Below are positions 1-8,516 of a stretch of 64,000 nt of DNA, piece after piece. The number at the start of each line of letters is the position of its first letter. The first letter of the stretch is position 1. Origin of the DNA: an uncultured Draconibacterium sp. (GTDB taxonomy: Bacteria > Bacteroidota > Bacteroidia > Bacteroidales > Prolixibacteraceae); contig NZ_OY781365.1 of the NCBI RefSeq assembly GCF_963676815.1, positions 5,924,501-5,988,500 on the forward strand, in the 5' to 3' direction. The position numbers and the translations under genes were made by a program. Under the pieces are notes generated by a model, which was not told the DNA's origin, ran no database searches, and saw only the letters and a list, made by a program, of their open reading frames with translations.

Positions 1-114
1 TGCTCTTTTAGCAAGAATCATTACGGTTTCGTATATATTTCCGGTTTCCTGAGTTAATACTTCAAGGTCGCGTGAAATAGTTGACGGAGCTGCTTTTGTT
101 TTCTTGTAATCCAT
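1..114 (-). CDS. rpoZ: RNA polymerase omega-like subunit (partial, N-terminus only)
   Basis: The first 38 codons of a gene that runs off the left edge. It begins MDYKKTKAAPSTISRD and continues with an ETGNIYE segment followed by MILAKRA. This resembles the small Bacteroidota Rpb6/omega-type subunit of RNA polymerase, which helps assemble and stabilise the beta' subunit. The gene lies 3 bp downstream of the bamD stop codon on the same strand, an arrangement I recall from other Bacteroidota. Only the N-terminus is visible, so the call rests on that motif and on context. Confidence 0.75.
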   Translation of the reverse strand, partial: MDYKKTKAAPSTISRDLEVLTQETGNIYETVMILAKRA

Positions 115-117
115 ATT

Positions 118-942
118 CTAATTAATGTTTAAATCTTCTTCTTTGTAATTTAATATTTCTGAGGCTTTTTCGTAAAACCTATCAACCTCTTTTTTGTACT
201 CACTATCCGGATATTCATCAACAAATGAAAAATATTCGTCTAATGCATTTGTATATCGTTCATTTTGTTTTTCAACAACACTATTTGATGCCAGTAGGTA
301 TTTCGATTTCAACAACATGTACTTAAGCTCTTCACGGTATTTACTCTCGGGGTATTTTTCTAAACTGTTTCTCAAGGCAACTACCGCTGCTTTATATCTT
401 TCAAAATCGTAATACAATTTAGCACTTAAATACGATTTATAAACTAATTTGTCTTCCAACTCATCAATTAAACGGTTGGCTTCCTCCACTCTGTCGCTAT
501 AAGGGTATAAGTTAATGTATAACTGTAACGCATCAATCGCATTTTGTGTTACCTGTTGATCAAGTCTTGGTTTTGGCGACAATAAATACGAGCAGTAACC
601 AATCATAAATTGTGCTTCCTCAACATACTCACTGGTTGGAAATTCTTTTACCAACGACTTAAAATAATGACCTGCCATTAAATAGTCTTTCTGGCCAATC
701 ATACTTTTCGCATAGTAATAATAAATCTTATCGGCTCGTGAGGTTCCGCGGTAAATGTTTACCAATTCTCTGAACAGCGTTGCAGAACGAACATATTCTC
801 CGTCCTCGTAATATTCAACAGCTTTTTTGTATTTGAAGTCGTAATCGGTACTTTTTACAATTTTGTTGTAGTCTCCACACGAAGCAGTTATCAATAAAAT
901 AGCTAGTAATCCAATCCCCAAAAATCTCATTTTCATAAACAT
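118..942 (-). CDS. bamD: Outer-membrane assembly lipoprotein BamD
   Basis: A 274-aa lipoprotein of the BAM complex, which folds and inserts beta-barrel proteins into the outer membrane. A short hydrophobic signal ends in a lipobox (LITASC, Cys22 by the longest start). The rest is a series of TPR-like helical pairs with the typical YRGTSRADKIYYYYAKS and FPTSEYVEEAQFMIGYC segments. Length fits BamD. Three in-frame ATGs lie close together (942, 936, 930), so the exact start is uncertain. It is followed closely by the omega-like gene and is transcribed away from the PLP enzyme at 1197. Confidence 0.93.
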   Translation of the reverse strand: MFMKMRFLGIGLLAILLITASCGDYNKIVKSTDYDFKYKKAVEYYEDGEYVRSATLFRELVNIYRGTSRADKIYYYYAKSMIGQKDYLMAGHYFKSLVKEFPTSEYVEEAQFMIGYCSYLLSPKPRLDQQVTQNAIDALQLYINLYPYSDRVEEANRLIDELEDKLVYKSYLSAKLYYDFERYKAAVVALRNSLEKYPESKYREELKYMLLKSKYLLASNSVVEKQNERYTNALDEYFSFVDEYPDSEYKKEVDRFYEKASEILNYKEEDLNIN

Positions 943-1131
943 GGCGCAAAAATATACTTTTTTTAATTAATTGAAACGAATTAACCCTCAAAATTTAAGG
1001 AATTTAAACTATGCAACAAGAAGCTTATTCAACTCACTAACAATCTCATAGCCTTTATGCCTCAAATTTTCACCGGTGAAAGTATAGCTATTTTCCGATG
1101 TTAAGTTGATGTGTTAGTATTATTTAACACA

Positions 1132-1162
1132 TTTGCTGAGATTTTAAAAAAGATTACATTTG
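1132..1162 (+). promoter_or_regulatory. Bacteroidota-type promoter of the PLP enzyme
   Basis: A TTTG at 1132-1135 and TACATTTG at 1155-1162 are separated by 19 bp. This matches the Bacteroidota housekeeping promoter (-33 TTTG and -7 TAnnTTTG with about 19 bp between). It lies about 35 bp upstream of the GTG start at 1197. It is the best-matching promoter I saw in the window. Confidence 0.7.
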
Positions 1163-1196
1163 CACCCTTATAATTTAAACTTAAAAACAAATCATC

Positions 1197-2459
1197 GTGG
1201 ATATATTTGATAAATTCAGAAATAATAAAGGTGATATTGGCAAGTGGATGGACCAAATTCACGGATATTTTGCATTTCCAAAACTGGAAGGCGAGATTGC
1301 AGCCAGAATGAACTTCCGTGGTAAAGAAGTATTAACATGGAGTTTGAACAACTACCTGGGATTGGCCAACCACCCGGAGGTAAGAAAAGCTGATGCGGAA
1401 GCTGCAGAGCAATATGGTATGGCTTACCCAATGGGAGCCAGAATGATGTCGGGACAGACCGTGAAGCACGAACAACTGGAGCGCGAATTAGCTGCATTTG
1501 TGAGTAAACCAGATGCATTTTTATTAAACTACGGTTACCAGGGAATGGTATCGGCAATTGATGTATTGGCCAGCCGAAACGATGTTATTGTTTACGATTC
1601 GGAATCGCACGCCTGTATTATGGACGGAGTTTTCCTTCATAAAGCAAAAGGCGGAAAAAGTTTTGTGTTTCAACACAACGATATGGAGAAATGCCGCAAA
1701 ATGTTAGGTTTCGCACAAAAACGTGCTGCCGAAACAGGTGGTGGTATTTTAGTAATTACCGAAGGTGTTTTCGGAATGACCGGTCAGGTTGGTAAACTTG
1801 ATGAGATTGTTGCGCTGAAAAAAGAATTCGATTTCCGTTTGTTTGTTGATGATGCACACGGTTTTGGAACAATGGGACCAACAGGAGCCGGATCGGGTGA
1901 GCATTTTGGTGTTCAGGACGGTATTGATATTTACTTCGGAACATTTGCAAAAGCAATGGCCGGAATTGGTGGCTTTGTGGCCTGCGAAACAGATATCTGC
2001 TACATTTTACGTTACAATATGCGTTCGCAAACATTTGCAAAATCGTTGCCAATGCCAATGACTATTGGTGCTTTGAAACGCCTCGATATGATTCGTACAA
2101 TGCCTGAATTGCGCGAAAAACTTTGGACAATTGTTAACGCACTGCAAGGTGGACTTAAAGAAGCCGGTTTCGATCTTGGAAAAACAAATACTCAGGTAAC
2201 ACCGGTGTATATGAAAGGCGGCGAGGCAGAAGCGACTCAAATGGTTTACGATCTTCGCGAGAATTACGGTATTTTCTGCTCGATGGTTGTTTACCCGGTT
2301 ATTCCTAAAGGCGAAATTCTGTTGCGTTTAATACCTACAGCAATGCACACTTTAGAAGATGTTGAACTAACATTGAAAGCATTCAAAGAAGCGCGCGAAA
2401 AACTACTTTCGGGAGTTTATAAAAGCGATGATTTAGCAAAAGTTGAAGTTGACAAATAA
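1197..2459 (+). CDS. PLP-dependent alpha-oxoamine synthase family enzyme
   Basis: A 420-aa fold-type I PLP enzyme of the group containing KBL, BioF and serine palmitoyltransferase, which condense an amino acid with an acyl-CoA or acyl-ACP. Visible landmarks are the LNNYLGLANHP segment, the DSESHACIMDG segment, the cofactor-binding VDDAHGFGTMG segment, and GTFAKAMAG with the expected Schiff-base lysine. The start codon is GTG at 1197, directly after a good promoter. The substrate cannot be read from sequence: sphingolipid or sulfonolipid synthesis and 2-amino-3-ketobutyrate metabolism are all possible. It is monocistronic and ends in a strong terminator. Confidence 0.85.
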   Translation: MDIFDKFRNNKGDIGKWMDQIHGYFAFPKLEGEIAARMNFRGKEVLTWSLNNYLGLANHPEVRKADAEAAEQYGMAYPMGARMMSGQTVKHEQLERELAAFVSKPDAFLLNYGYQGMVSAIDVLASRNDVIVYDSESHACIMDGVFLHKAKGGKSFVFQHNDMEKCRKMLGFAQKRAAETGGGILVITEGVFGMTGQVGKLDEIVALKKEFDFRLFVDDAHGFGTMGPTGAGSGEHFGVQDGIDIYFGTFAKAMAGIGGFVACETDICYILRYNMRSQTFAKSLPMPMTIGALKRLDMIRTMPELREKLWTIVNALQGGLKEAGFDLGKTNTQVTPVYMKGGEAEATQMVYDLRENYGIFCSMVVYPVIPKGEILLRLIPTAMHTLEDVELTLKAFKEAREKLLSGVYKSDDLAKVEVDK

Positions 2460-2480
2460 TTGTCGGCAACTACGATATTT

Positions 2481-2511
2481 AAAAAGGGAACTTTGTGGTT
2501 CCCTTTTTTTT
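2481..2511 (+). terminator. Rho-independent terminator after the PLP enzyme
   Basis: An 11-bp perfect stem (AAAAAGGGAAC at 2481-2491 and GTTCCCTTTTT at 2498-2508) with a 6-nt loop, merging into a T-run. It lies 21 bp after the stop codon and also separates this gene from the convergent esterase gene. Confidence 0.9.
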
Positions 2512-2517
2512 ATGCCT

Positions 2518-3783
2518 TTATTTAATGAATTTTGTGGCCCAGGTAATGTATTGCTCCCAATCAAAAGTTGTTACATCGTGTTCTCCTGTTCGGATATGGT
2601 AAGCAACCGTGTTTTGGATCGGTTGGTTTAAGTCGGGCATTTCGCTTTGCTCAATTCCCTTCTCCCCATATAATTCGTACACAGGAGTAGCATACAAAGC
2701 CGACAGAAATTCGCCTTTTGGGTCCGACCACAAGTCCTCTTCAGCACTGGCAACATACACCGGACGGGGAGCTATCAATGCAATCAACTCGTGCTGGTCA
2801 ACCGGTAAAGCTTGTTCGTTTTTACTGTAATTCCTGAAGTTCTTACAAAACCAGTGCGGAAAAGAATTATTAATACGCCATAAGGTTTCGCCAAAGCGCC
2901 TTTTGGATAATGCGGCACCTCCACATCCCGAATTATTTGAAATTACACCTGCAAAACGTTTATCGCTTGCTCCTGCCCAAAGAGCTGTTTTCCCCAATCG
3001 CGAGTGACCAAAAACGACTACTTTCGATTCATCAATATCCATATCCTGCTCAAAATAATCCAGTGCCCTGCTTAATCCCCACGACCAGGCTGCAATCGAT
3101 CCCCACTCGTTGGCAGCAGGTTGTTGCTGATCGTCGATATAAAACAAAGGATGAATACCATCAGAGAAATCATCTTTATCCGGATCTACTTCTCCGTAAT
3201 AAATTGTTGCCAATCCAAAACCTGCCTCAATAATTTTGTCAACGCACCATTTATTTGTTCGCACCCCTCTCGACTGCTCGGTTAACTGATTGTTTATAAT
3301 TCCGAATGAAGGATTATTTGCCGCCCATGCTTCCGAAATTCTAACTTCAACATCCTCAGTAATTGTATGGTTTCCAAAAAAATTATAGCCCACAAACAAT
3401 GGTACCTTCTCTTCTGTTTTGGGTAGGTAAATTAATAGCGTAAAATCAAGTGTTTTCCCATGGTTTTTAAAAACAAGCTCCACTTGTTTTCGTATCGCTT
3501 TTCCGTTCAGAGCATTGTTACTTTCTTCGATAACGTCAACCGATGAAATTTGGAGCTTCCCGGGCACTTCTCCATACATGTTTTCGGTAAAAAAGTTAAG
3601 CAATTCCGGGCGTCGTTTACTCTCCCACTTTTTTGAGTTTCTAATGTTTTTTCCATTGAATGATTTAAGTGGATTAGGTAATTTAAATTCAGGCACTTTG
3701 CTCTCGTCGTAATTAGCATCAAACTGAGCTGAAGCATTCGACAGAAAAGCGAAAAAAAGCAGGCACAAAATGAGTTTGTTCAT
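2518..3783 (-). CDS. CE15-type glucuronoyl esterase, secreted
   Basis: A 421-aa alpha/beta-hydrolase with a Sec signal peptide (cleavage after about residue 19, NASA-Q). The nucleophile elbow GHSRLG (Ser261) is characteristic of carbohydrate esterase family 15, and GEHDVT near the C-terminus supplies the likely catalytic His402. Known members cleave the ester linking 4-O-methyl-glucuronic acid of xylan to lignin alcohols, so a role in periplasmic or surface breakdown of plant polymers is inferred. It follows the eCIS operon on the same strand after 135 bp, but nothing suggests a functional link to it. Confidence 0.85.
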   Translation of the reverse strand: MNKLILCLLFFAFLSNASAQFDANYDESKVPEFKLPNPLKSFNGKNIRNSKKWESKRRPELLNFFTENMYGEVPGKLQISSVDVIEESNNALNGKAIRKQVELVFKNHGKTLDFTLLIYLPKTEEKVPLFVGYNFFGNHTITEDVEVRISEAWAANNPSFGIINNQLTEQSRGVRTNKWCVDKIIEAGFGLATIYYGEVDPDKDDFSDGIHPLFYIDDQQQPAANEWGSIAAWSWGLSRALDYFEQDMDIDESKVVVFGHSRLGKTALWAGASDKRFAGVISNNSGCGGAALSKRRFGETLWRINNSFPHWFCKNFRNYSKNEQALPVDQHELIALIAPRPVYVASAEEDLWSDPKGEFLSALYATPVYELYGEKGIEQSEMPDLNQPIQNTVAYHIRTGEHDVTTFDWEQYITWATKFIK

Positions 3784-3918
3784 AAGATAAATATGGATTG
3801 ATTCAGTTTTTTATAAAATTGGGAAATTGTGTCTGTTATGCCAAAAGTTTCGTCGAAATTTTCAAGTGCTATCACCAAAATCTGTTACGCAAATTGAGAC
3901 GAATAAGTGCCTGCACAA

Positions 3919-5232
3919 CTATTTTTGCAGAATTTTTCCTTCTTTTTTGTACTCTTTACGTATTCCGGCCATCAACGCTTCATTCTCAAGCTGCGTATTT
4001 TTATGTTTTATTGTCAGCAAACCGGCATAATGAATAATATTAACGATGTTTGCACCGGTTAATTCGTAGGTTTTCGCCAGCTGTTCCAGGCAAATTATTC
4101 TACTAACTTTGTTGCTTTCTGGCATGTAAACCTGCCACAACTTTAAACGTTCAGATGCGTCAGGAGCATCAAATTCCACAAATGCGTTAAACCTTCGTGT
4201 AAAAGCGCTATCGATATTTCCCTTCATATTCGATGCTAAAATAACAAGCCCGGAATGGGCTTCAATTCGCTGCAAGAGATACGAAACTTCCTGGTTGGCA
4301 TATTTATCATGTGCATCTCGAACATTTGTTCGTTTTCCAAATAAAGAATCAGCCTCATCAAAAAACAGAATCCAGTTTTTGTGTTCTGCTTTATTAAACA
4401 AGCCTGATAGATTTTTTTCTGTTTCGCCTATGTATTTTGAGATTACCATCGACAAATCCACACGGTAAACATCGCGTCCGGTGAATTTTCCCAACAAACA
4501 TGTCGTCAATGTTTTTCCGGTTCCAGAGGGACCATAAAACAATACCCGGTATCCAGGTTTTATCTTATTACGCATTCCCCACTCGCTCATTAACTGCTCG
4601 TTGTAATTTAACCAGGTTTCAAGTTCTTTAATTTCATCTAACGTTTTTTCTTTCAATACCAGATCGGTCCATTTCAAATCCGTTGAAATCCGTTGTGCCG
4701 GGAAATCGCTGCTAAGTTTAGGACTCGAAATTTTCCCGGATGTAAAAAGATCAACGAATTCGTCATCCATAATTAAACGACCGCTCATTTTTGGTTCGCC
4801 GGCAGGAACAGCCTCAATATGAAGTACACCTTTTTGTGCAAACAAATGTTCCTCCTCAAACATTTTAGCCATTTTCATACGCTTTTCAATATCGTGCCCG
4901 GATATGATATAAAGAACTGTTTCACCGGTGGGTAACAGTCCCCTGTGATTTTTACCTTTCACACATCCAAACTCCGGGAAGTCTCCACCATTTGGTAAGT
5001 ATTCTGCAATAATATTGCTGAAAAATTCAGGAGACACATGTGGTACAAGTGCTATTACAAGTGTTGTTATTTCAGGCTGCGACAAATTATGTTTTTGTAT
5101 AAATTTTGCAATCTCGGAATTATCAAACACAACCTGTGGCAATGTACTGTCTTTAACACTAATTCCTCTTAATTCCTGTTTAAGCCGTTGTTCAATTACT
5201 TTTCGTAAGGTTAAAACAAGTTTGGAAACCAT
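3919..5232 (-). CDS. eCIS AAA+ ATPase (Afp15/Pvc15-like)
   Basis: A 437-aa AAA+ ATPase and the last gene of the eCIS operon. The N-terminal 200 residues are a non-ATPase domain. The ATPase core shows Walker A GPSGTGKT (234-241), Walker B ILFFDEAD (about 288-294), a sensor-1 Asn at about 335 and tandem Arg at 346-347. Afp15-type ATPases are conserved in eCIS loci and are thought to assist particle assembly or cargo loading. It starts 15 bp after the DUF4157 gene, consistent with co-translation and a shared role in cargo handling. Confidence 0.93.
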   Translation of the reverse strand: MVSKLVLTLRKVIEQRLKQELRGISVKDSTLPQVVFDNSEIAKFIQKHNLSQPEITTLVIALVPHVSPEFFSNIIAEYLPNGGDFPEFGCVKGKNHRGLLPTGETVLYIISGHDIEKRMKMAKMFEEEHLFAQKGVLHIEAVPAGEPKMSGRLIMDDEFVDLFTSGKISSPKLSSDFPAQRISTDLKWTDLVLKEKTLDEIKELETWLNYNEQLMSEWGMRNKIKPGYRVLFYGPSGTGKTLTTCLLGKFTGRDVYRVDLSMVISKYIGETEKNLSGLFNKAEHKNWILFFDEADSLFGKRTNVRDAHDKYANQEVSYLLQRIEAHSGLVILASNMKGNIDSAFTRRFNAFVEFDAPDASERLKLWQVYMPESNKVSRIICLEQLAKTYELTGANIVNIIHYAGLLTIKHKNTQLENEALMAGIRKEYKKEGKILQK

Positions 5233-5247
5233 AGCTATTTTTATTTG

Positions 5248-6756
5248 TTAATACCGCCTTCTCGAAACAATACGCCAGTTTGCAAAATTGCCTAAGTGAT
5301 TGTTATAGAGAAGACCTCCTGTTCGGTAGTAAGGTGCATCACTGGTTGCTCCTCTTCCTTTTGATCCTATATTTACAGTTACCTGACCAGTAAAAGGCCA
5401 CATTCCGAAAGCTGCTGCAGGAGTTGCCAGCTGAGGAGTAAATCGAAAATTTTGTATCGAATTCCAATAAACATAGCGCAATGGTCGTCGCAAAAAATTA
5501 CCGCTGTTATCATTTGCTGTTAAATAAGTCACTAAATGTAATCCTCGCCTGTATCGATATAAGTAATTCAATGGATTTCCGGCAACGGCAGGATTATTTC
5601 GTGCTTTAGGAATACCATGCCACGGTGAATCGAAATGCGAAACATGCACCGAGGAGCCACAGCCTGTTGGCATCCGAACGTTCGACGGATCATACCACAC
5701 ACTTCCTCCCGGAGCCGGATCGCGCATTGGCATTGGTGCTCGGTGACTAACAGTCATACTTCCATCCGCCGGTGTTGCTCCTCTATAATCGGCAATAATC
5801 CAGTTGCTCCACGCAGTTTGTGTTGTCCCTATTTCATGTAAACCACACTGATCACCGGGCTGACCATTAATTGTAACATCCGCATTTACTCGAATTTGGC
5901 CGGTTGGTGGAATTGCAATAGTTCGAGGATTTGCACCAAGGCGTGGAACCGGAGGCCCCAATTTTACAGGAGACCAGTTGGTAACATCGTATTGAGCGGC
6001 CATTTGCACATTATTAGCTGCTTTTGATATGTTTTTATTATTTCCCCGGCTGGCTCCTTGTTGCAAAGTGTGTGTTAACTCATGAGCTAATAATTTTTTT
6101 CCCTGATTAGATTGAGGCTTATAATTGCCCGAATTAAAATAAACATCGTTACCTGAAGTAAAAGCACGGGCTCCCAAATCCTTATTCATTTGCACTGCCC
6201 GACTGTCAGTATGAATTTTCACTCCGCTAAAATCAGCTCCAAATCCGCTTTCCATTTCTGTTTGTATTTTGGAGTCTAAGGCACTTCCGGCACCTCTGCT
6301 TTCGGCCAATAATTGTTCTGTAGTATCGTGGCTATTAAAAGAACTATTTTCAGTTTTAGGTTGCAATGCTTCTTCCTTTTCATCATCTTCTGATTGACGC
6401 TGAATTTCTGATTTCGCTTGTGCCTCCTCCTCTTCTTCCTTCTGAATTGCTACATTATCCAACTTGGCCTGTGCTTCTTCCTCTTCTTCCTGTTTCTGTA
6501 CTACTGGAGTTACCGAATCAGCTAATAGTTTGGGTTGTAATGCAGATGATTTGGTTGAGGTAAAAAAAGAGTGCGATTCGTTCGCTCCATTTACAACCTG
6601 ATCGGCAACACGATCGGCTTCCTGCTCGTATTTGTCGTTGGGCTGCCCAACATTAAGCTTTGCCTGACGCGCAAAAAAACCTGATTCTCTTCTATTTGAA
6701 AAAAACGACTGATTGCTTTTGGCTGAATTTTCCGGTCTATTTTTTCTTGTTTTCAT
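5248..6756 (-). CDS. eCIS-associated DUF4157 protein with unknown C-terminal domain (candidate cargo)
   Basis: A 502-aa protein. Residues about 25-55 carry the F-x-A-R-Q-x-K-L / YEQEADRVADQVV signature. Residues about 80-135 are a low-complexity stretch of repeated EEEEEAQAK and Q-rich blocks. Residues about 150-235 form the DUF4157 domain, ending in AHELTHTLQQG with an HExxH zinc-binding motif. DUF4157 is strongly associated with eCIS loci and often marks cargo. The remaining roughly 250 residues (from about 250) match nothing I recognise. They are rich in Trp, Tyr, Gly and His, have a GDQCGLHEIG segment and Arg clusters at the end. It is sandwiched between the tape-measure gene (4-bp gap) and the ATPase gene. 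Effector function is inferred from the architecture. Confidence 0.85.
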   Translation of the reverse strand: MKTRKNRPENSAKSNQSFFSNRRESGFFARQAKLNVGQPNDKYEQEADRVADQVVNGANESHSFFTSTKSSALQPKLLADSVTPVVQKQEEEEEAQAKLDNVAIQKEEEEEAQAKSEIQRQSEDDEKEEALQPKTENSSFNSHDTTEQLLAESRGAGSALDSKIQTEMESGFGADFSGVKIHTDSRAVQMNKDLGARAFTSGNDVYFNSGNYKPQSNQGKKLLAHELTHTLQQGASRGNNKNISKAANNVQMAAQYDVTNWSPVKLGPPVPRLGANPRTIAIPPTGQIRVNADVTINGQPGDQCGLHEIGTTQTAWSNWIIADYRGATPADGSMTVSHRAPMPMRDPAPGGSVWYDPSNVRMPTGCGSSVHVSHFDSPWHGIPKARNNPAVAGNPLNYLYRYRRGLHLVTYLTANDNSGNFLRRPLRYVYWNSIQNFRFTPQLATPAAAFGMWPFTGQVTVNIGSKGRGATSDAPYYRTGGLLYNNHLGNFANWRIVSRRRY

Positions 6757-6760
6757 AAGC

Positions 6761-8275
6761 TTACCATTCTACAAATAATAATTCCTTCTTCCATGGTAGT
6801 TTTGCAAAAGAAATGTTCCATTGCAATTTATCCAGTAATATATCCTGAGCCTTACGTTCAACAATGAGTTTAAACCCCTGCTCAGTTTTTATGAGTTTTC
6901 CGTTGCGACTAAGAAACATTTGTCGCAAACCATCAATTCCAGTATTTTTTAGGGCCGGCCAGTTTTTAATAACCTGGCTGAGTAGGTTCTCTGCTTCATC
7001 CAATACTTCGTTGTTTAGCAAACTTTTTTGTGGTATTGGAGTTGTAAGCGGCAGTCCACACAAAAACTTTTCAAATACCATATTTGCTTCAAAAAAGAGC
7101 GTTTTTCCCGAAGCCAGAAAATGAATCGCCTGAACAACTTTTAATGCTTCATTACGCTTTATACTGCCACTTTCACTCACCCAATTAAATTGTTTCAGAA
7201 AAGTTGGTAAAAAAGGACCCAAAATCACAAGTCCCGCATTCTGAACCAGAATTTCATTATTGCCCTCTTCAAAAAACGGGGACTCATTTTTACCGAAAAC
7301 AAATTCAGTTTCCGGATTCGTCGGTCTGATATTTATGCTTGTACTTGCCGGTTCTGCAGATCCTTTTTCTATTTCAACCAGTTCATTTAAGATGTCTCTT
7401 ATTTCATTTTCGTTTTTAGGAAGAAAGTCCGTAATCGATTCTTCTCCAAAATATCCACGTATTTCATCAACCAGGTTCTTTGCCTGTTCTTCTATTATCG
7501 CTAACTTTTTGTCTTTGGCTTTATGCGTTTTTATATAAGTCGTCAGTATTTCTCTGAAATATTTTTTGCCCTCAAGAGTATTAACAGAAAGCATAATCAA
7601 CGATGTAAACAGTCTTTTTCTAAACTCAATACCACCGGAATTAACAAAATGCAAAAACTGCTCGTTATCACTAATATTTAGCACATTAAATGCCTCGATA
7701 AATTCTAAAACAGTTGCATCCGGAAACTGAAGAACCAATCGTTCAACTGCAGTATCACTATTTTGAAGTACGTTTTTCAGATCAGATAAAAATGCCTCAT
7801 CAGTTATTTTTACACTCCCTTTTTTAAGTGTTGTTATCTCATCAATATATTCTTGTTTACCGTACCAGGGCAGATAGCCGTTTTTAATAAAAAACAGAAA
7901 TGTAGTTTTAGCGTTTTGTTGCGTTTGTACAATTTGTTTAGAGTTCCTATTTTTCCCTAAACTTCTACTGATTCCAGGGTTACTCAGTCCTGATATTTCT
8001 GCCCGGCTCAGCTGCGCATTAATATTCTCCGTGAGTTTTAATTTTAAAGCTTCTTCATCTTCCCAGTCTTCCAACGAGAAACTGATATCCATCCGCTCGA
8101 AACGCAAAATAGTTTCTCCGCTATCATATTCATCAAACAGTTTCTCTAACAATGGAAATAACTTTTCTTCGGCATAAAAACCGGCATTATTTTTAATCTG
8201 AACTGCCAGCGTTTCACTTGTAGTATCTACTTCAAGAAGCACCTTTTCAATTATATGTTTTTTTTCGGAATACAT
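6761..8275 (-). CDS. eCIS tape-measure protein (Afp14-like)
   Basis: A 504-aa protein of the contractile injection system tape-measure family, which sets tube length during assembly. The N-terminus (EKVLLEVDT, then FPLLEKLFDEYD and LRFERMDIS) and the C-terminal block starting NAGLVILGPFLP at about 346, with LASGKTLFFE, KFLCGLPLTTP and the terminal LPWKKELLFVEW, are the usual family landmarks. The central region is helical and charged. It sits between the small ORF at 8290 and the DUF4157 gene. The family call is firm; tape-measure activity rests on Afp14 homology. Confidence 0.88.
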   Translation of the reverse strand: MYSEKKHIIEKVLLEVDTTSETLAVQIKNNAGFYAEEKLFPLLEKLFDEYDSGETILRFERMDISFSLEDWEDEEALKLKLTENINAQLSRAEISGLSNPGISRSLGKNRNSKQIVQTQQNAKTTFLFFIKNGYLPWYGKQEYIDEITTLKKGSVKITDEAFLSDLKNVLQNSDTAVERLVLQFPDATVLEFIEAFNVLNISDNEQFLHFVNSGGIEFRKRLFTSLIMLSVNTLEGKKYFREILTTYIKTHKAKDKKLAIIEEQAKNLVDEIRGYFGEESITDFLPKNENEIRDILNELVEIEKGSAEPASTSINIRPTNPETEFVFGKNESPFFEEGNNEILVQNAGLVILGPFLPTFLKQFNWVSESGSIKRNEALKVVQAIHFLASGKTLFFEANMVFEKFLCGLPLTTPIPQKSLLNNEVLDEAENLLSQVIKNWPALKNTGIDGLRQMFLSRNGKLIKTEQGFKLIVERKAQDILLDKLQWNISFAKLPWKKELLFVEW

Positions 8276-8289
8276 TCTAATTTAATGGC

Positions 8290-8514
8290 TTATCTCTTGC
8301 ATTTTAGTTCCAAAAGTCCTAATTTTGATAGCATAGGATTCAGAGATGAATTACTGGGTTGGTTGACATAGCGATGATAGTGCAAAGCGTTAGCGGCCTT
8401 ATTTTTGTCTGTTAAGTTTAGTACAATTTTCAAAATGTTTTTTGCCCATTGGGATATCATTCGACGTATACATTTTTGCGACTGATATCCTTTTTTATTT
8501 ATATACTTTCTCAT
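8290..8514 (-). CDS. Small basic protein within the eCIS operon, unknown
   Basis: A 74-aa ORF, rich in Lys, Asn and Leu (RKYINKKGYQSQKCIRRM near the start), that I do not recognise. Its ATG lies 2 bp after the stop of the 867-aa gene and its stop lies 14 bp before the tape-measure start. It fills the only slot of the operon large enough for a gene, which argues that it is translated. No signal peptide or membrane segment is apparent. No strong ribosome-binding site is visible. It could be a chaperone or minor structural part, or a fortuitous ORF. Confidence 0.5.
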   Translation of the reverse strand: MRKYINKKGYQSQKCIRRMISQWAKNILKIVLNLTDKNKAANALHYHRYVNQPSNSSLNPMLSKLGLLELKCKR

Positions 8515-8516
8515 AA

